From: an uncultured Oscillospiraceae bacterium
GTDB taxonomy: Bacteria > Bacillota > Clostridia > Oscillospirales > Acutalibacteraceae
DNA length: 5,010 bases
Assembly (NCBI GenBank): GCA_900552115.1
Contig: URYP01000139.1
Coordinates: 1-5,010 of the forward strand
Reading direction: 5' to 3'
Part shown: one piece after another, positions 4,703-5,010 of the stretch
Layout: every line of letters begins with the position of its first letter
Position numbering within the stretch: the stretch's first letter is position 1
Program-made: the position numbers and the translations under genes
The notes under the pieces: generated by a model
Told to the model about the DNA's origin: nothing
The model's input: the letters and a program-made list of their open reading frames with translations, nothing else
Database searches by the model: none

Positions 4703-5010
4703 GTGAAACGATATACCCGGTTCCAAAAATTTATGGCGGCCTTTTGCATAACCCTTATTGTGCTGTTTACCGGCACCGCTTTTTTCGTTGCGGATTCCAA
4801 CCCCCGTATGACCGCGTTCGGCGGAGAACCGCTCCCCGCCGTAGACCTGAACGAATGGGATCTGAACCATACCCCGAAATGGCTGCGAGAAGCGTTTAAC
4901 CTGCTTCCCGCCCCAGCGAGGATGCTGTGCTGGATTCCCGAAGTGCTGGGACTGGCGCTGCCCCATGAGCTGGAAGAGCAGGCGCATGCCGCCGATGCTC
5001 CCCGGTTTTC
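4703..5010 (+). CDS. Unidentified membrane-anchored protein after spoIIP (partial, 5' end)
   Basis: The frame opens at GTG 4703 and runs off the window after 102 codons without a stop. AAAGGAA (4686-4692), within the end of spoIIP, lies 10 bases upstream and supports the GTG. An in-frame ATG at 4733 has no ribosome-binding site and would remove the basic N-terminus. MKRYTRFQKF is followed by one hydrophobic segment (about 12-30, AAFCITLIVLFTGTAFFVA), then a soluble part rich in Pro, Leu and Trp (EWDLNHTPKWLREAFNLLP, 51-69; two more Leu/Pro-rich stretches to 90). The likely topology is a single anchor with the C-terminus outside. I recognise no domain. Its place after gpr-spoIIP corresponds to B. 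subtilis yqxA, a small membrane protein, but I see no convincing sequence match. The 7-base spacing from spoIIP suggests cotranscription and a role in the sporulating cell; this is inference from position only. Confidence 0.75.
   Translation, partial: MKRYTRFQKFMAAFCITLIVLFTGTAFFVADSNPRMTAFGGEPLPAVDLNEWDLNHTPKWLREAFNLLPAPARMLCWIPEVLGLALPHELEEQAHAADAPRF

Noticed and set aside
1..5010. CRISPR array, insertion sequence, tRNA, rRNA, riboswitch or phage genes
   Set aside because: No regularly spaced repeats, transposase motifs, terminal repeats, tRNA-like folds or conserved leader structures were seen. Gene-free stretches are all under 300 bases and are explained by promoters and terminators.

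Overview
The window is a piece of chromosome from an endospore-forming member of the Firmicutes, most likely a moderately GC-rich anaerobic Clostridia lineage (Oscillospiraceae/Ruminococcaceae-like). This is inferred from the germination protease gene gpr and the stage II sporulation gene spoIIP lying together, strong AAAGGA/AGGAGG ribosome-binding sites, consensus sigma-A promoters, GC-rich coding regions with AT-rich spacers, and a shortened clostridial-style GPR. The genus cannot be fixed from the sequence.

Left part (1-2256). A DUF1836/YkrK-type transcription regulator runs on the minus strand. Its strong promoter carries a near-perfect inverted repeat over the expected transcription start. 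Divergent from it, on the plus strand, a two-gene unit encodes a DegV/FakB fatty-acid-binding protein and a RimJ/RimL-type GNAT acetyltransferase, 16 bases apart. The degV promoter is near consensus and also has an inverted repeat over its -10 element and start. The unit ends in two consecutive hairpins. The second is symmetric and also serves the convergent rpsT gene.

Right part (2286-5010). rpsT (ribosomal protein S20) is on the minus strand. Divergent from it are gpr, spoIIP and the start of a membrane-anchored protein of unknown function that runs off the window. The rpsT / gpr-spoIIP / small membrane protein order matches the Bacillus subtilis arrangement (rpsT, gpr, spoIIP, yqxA, lepA), so this is a conserved sporulation neighbourhood. 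A sigma-G-like promoter sits before gpr, and a weaker sigma-E-like element lies between gpr and spoIIP. SpoIIP degrades septal peptidoglycan during engulfment. GPR degrades the DNA-protecting small acid-soluble proteins on germination. The two are therefore linked by the sporulation programme rather than by one reaction.

No mobile element, CRISPR array, tRNA, rRNA or riboswitch was seen. I find no clearly new multi-gene system. The points most worth a second look are the operator-like repeats in the two divergent promoters, the short GPR propeptide, the spoIIP initiation region, and the unidentified membrane protein after spoIIP.
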